Part shown: piece by piece, positions 62,501-64,000 of the stretch
Layout of the letters: each line of letters starts with the position of its first letter
Position numbering within the stretch: position 1 is the stretch's first letter
Assembly (NCBI GenBank): GCA_000727475.1
Contig: KL647289.1
Span: 7,678,629 to 7,742,628, forward strand
DNA length: 64,000 nt
Reading direction: 5' to 3'
From: Sarcocystis neurona
Taxonomy: Eukaryota; Apicomplexa; Conoidasida; Eucoccidiorida; Sarcocystidae
The notes under the pieces: model-generated
What the model saw: only the letters and a program-made list of their open reading frames with translations
The model's database searches: none
What the model was told of the DNA's origin: nothing
Program-made: the position numbers and the translations under genes

Positions 62501-63392
62501 CGATGCGCTCGTGGGGGGGTTCACACCTGGCCTTCACTGCCTGCTACTGCTGCTTCTGTTTTCACTGAGGACTGCTTGACGGGTTTTCGTTCTGGGTACT
62601 GGTGCTGTATCCCTGGCTGCTGCTACAACCTGTCACGTTGCGTGTGGCGCTCCTGCTGCTGCAGCTACTGCTTTTCTTTGGAGTTGTGCTGCTAGTACGC
62701 CACTACTACTGCTCCTCTGCCGCTGCTGCTGCTGCTCCTCTGCCGCCGCTGCTACTGCTCTTCTGCCGCCGCTGCTACTGCTCCTCGGCAGCCGCTGCTA
62801 CTGCTCCTCGGTAGCCGCTGCCACTGCTCCTCGGCAGCCGCTCCTGCTGCTCTTGCGCGTCACTTCTGCTTTTCTCGCTGGCGTCATGGCAGGTGATTCC
62901 GCTGCTGCTCTCTGCGTATGCACCTCATATAGCTGCCAATGCGGCGTCCTCGTTGAGTGCTCCTGCTGCTTTTCGTCGAGCAGTGGGTGCTTTTAGTAGT
63001 CTTCACAGCGCTGGTCCTGGCGCTGCGGCTGCTGCGGGTCTTTCTCTTCTGCGAGTTGCTGCTATTTTCCCAGCTAACAGAGCTGCTGCAGTTTTCTGGA
63101 GTTCCCCTGCACCTCGTTCTGCTGCTTGCGGGGTACTACCGCCGATCGCGCACAACTGCGACTGCTTGTGCTGCAGATGCGGCTGCTGTTGCTGCAGTTG
63201 CTGTTGCTGAGTCGCTGCTGGTACTGCTGGTGGCTTTTCTGTTGCGGTTGCTGCCGCTGTTGGTGAGGCTGCAATTGCTGTTGCTGTTGCGCCTGCTGCT
63301 GCGGCTGCGCACGTGTGCAGGCGGCACGAACGGAGTGAAGCCGCTTGCGTCCGTCGAAGTTTTCGATACACGAACGGGTATCTGGTCAGATT
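56559..63392 (+). CDS. Kelch-repeat (beta-propeller) protein, incomplete at the 3' end
   Basis: Exons: first recognised exon open from 56559 (first in-frame ATG 56778) to 57267; then 58630-58758, 61391-62155 and 63321-63392. Every intron is phase 1, and joins restore kelch blades exactly. Before the propeller is a Gln-rich coiled coil (LQQTVQRQLRALQERQQQQR). Blades: LLLLRCGGADDRRRAVDCVE through PRYAHVACATS; EDEVLVVGGREEGEGVLRSV, RSWSSLPSLHSARAHHG; GRAVVIGGEGDRGGVLRSVE, NWINLPPLQHQRHSFAA; VVVLGGRDGPGDHGRVLRSV, then an Ala/Ser/Gln insert of over 100 residues, then CWRLLPSMRQARASC; and SFIFCAGGTNGVKPLASVEV, TGIWSD. At least one more exon must lie past 63392. No BTB domain was seen, so this is not K13-like. 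Kelch propellers usually act as protein-interaction scaffolds; the partner is unknown. Confidence 0.82.
57268..58629 (+). other. Kelch gene intron with TA run and CTG repeats
   Basis: Begins with a donor directly at a TA run (57269-57287). From about 57,990 to 58,480 it is dominated by GCTGCTG repeats with a 25-bp higher-order unit. It ends in an acceptor at 58629. Open frames inside, made of Ala, Leu and Cys runs, are repeat artefacts. Confidence 0.75.
58172..58280. repeat. 25-bp minisatellite built of CTG
   Basis: GCGGCTATGCTGCC recurs at 58181, 58206, 58231 and 58256 (last copy changed to CTACC), an exact 25-base period. It lies within the first kelch intron. Confidence 0.88.
59540..59620. 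repeat. TA microsatellites in kelch intron
   Basis: Two TA runs about 45 bases apart inside the 2.6 kb intron 58759-61390. GA-rich and CA-rich sequence surrounds them. Confidence 0.8.
62748..62845. repeat. 23-bp minisatellite in kelch intron
   Basis: GCTGCTACTGCTC-type units start at 62748, 62771, 62794 and 62817, a 23-base period, mostly with CTCGGCAGCC between. It lies within the intron 62156-63320. Confidence 0.85.
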
Positions 63393-64000
63393 GTAAGTGA
63401 CTTTTCTCGGACTCCCTCCCTTCCCATTTCTTCCTTCTCGTCTCTCTTTCGTTTCCCCTATCGTCCACCAGTGTCCTCCTATTTCTTCTTCTGATTTCTT
63501 CCGCCGTCTACTTGTTGTCTGTGTCTCAGCTGCTGTCGTCTCCTTATTCACTTCCGCGCAGTCTCCATCCACCACTGCCTCGTCTTTTCCTGCCCTTCAT
63601 CTTCTTCCTTCTCACCCTTTTGCCGTTGTGTGCTAATCTGTCGTCGGGTTCTCTTTCTAGCGGCAGCTCGGGTCCTTTGCCATAAATTCACCGTGCCACT
63701 CCTCCGCTCCGGCGCTCGGTTTCCTCGTGCGTGCTGTGCTTACTTCTCTCGGAGACGCACATCGTCACCGTGTTCTCGTCGCTGCTGCTGCGCAGGATCG
63801 TTTTCTCACTCATGCCCTCCACGTCTCTGTGTTCGCTGCCTCTTGTTGATGGCTGTTTTGCCGTCAGAGAAGACATCGAAGCAAGAATTGTCGTGCAGGC
63901 GACGCCCGCGCAGTGGGCTTGGCTACGCAGTTCGCTCTCTGCAACAGTGTCAGAAAGCGAATTGACTTCTGCGTTCGTGGGGCACGGGTCTACCACGCTG
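63393..64000. other. Start of a further kelch intron, then unassigned
   Basis: From the GTAAGT donor the plus strand is strongly C/T-rich to a possible acceptor (CTTTCTAG at 63653-63660). The sequence after it does not read as an obvious kelch blade in the required phase, so I do not call an exon. A minus-strand frame at 63688-63996 is open but unrecognised. Confidence 0.45.

Overview
The window reads as nuclear DNA of a coccidian apicomplexan, most likely an Eimeria species. The genes are split by GT-AG introns. Coding sequence carries long CAG/CTG-derived runs of Ala, Gln and Ser. Introns are packed with TA/CA and (CATA)n microsatellites. No bacterial, plastid or viral gene was recognised, and no tRNA, rRNA or CRISPR array was seen. 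Exon boundaries below were placed by eye from splice motifs, reading phase and protein-family resemblance. Where a multi-exon model is given, the phases were checked to close.

Layout. About 1-21 kb is poor in simple repeats: a poly(A)-binding protein 2 (PABPN1-type) gene (+, to 5.5 kb), a long stretch without recognisable genes (5.5-11.9 kb), the 3' end of an unknown gene (+, 11.9-12.5 kb), an intronless 769-codon gene (-, 13.4-15.7 kb) that looks like the DNA-repair protein XRCC4, the last exon of another unknown gene (-, 16.4-16.8 kb), and unresolved coding-like exons near 19 kb. From about 21 kb to the end the DNA is repeat-rich: ribosomal protein uL6/RPL9 (-, 21.3-27.2 kb, with a 3.7 kb first intron), a two-exon 81-codon gene (-, 29.3-29.9 kb), a NELF-A-like gene (+, 30.2-37.3 kb), ribose-phosphate pyrophosphokinase (-, 40.4-48.4 kb), and a kelch-repeat protein (+, about 56.6 kb to beyond the window). 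This matches the repeat-poor/repeat-rich segment organisation known from Eimeria chromosomes.

Functions. The recognised genes are housekeeping: mRNA 3'-end metabolism (PABP2), double-strand break repair (XRCC4-like), translation (uL6), control of RNA polymerase II elongation (NELF-A-like), nucleotide precursor synthesis (PRPP synthetase), and a beta-propeller scaffold (kelch). They do not form an operon or a single pathway. The most noteworthy are the two divergent homologues that ordinary annotation could miss because low-complexity sequence interrupts or precedes the conserved domains: XRCC4-like and NELF-A-like. PRPP synthetase has an altered catalytic segment and a roughly 710-residue N-terminal extension. 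A recurrent structural trait is that long introns are strongly pyrimidine-rich on the transcribed gene's sense strand.
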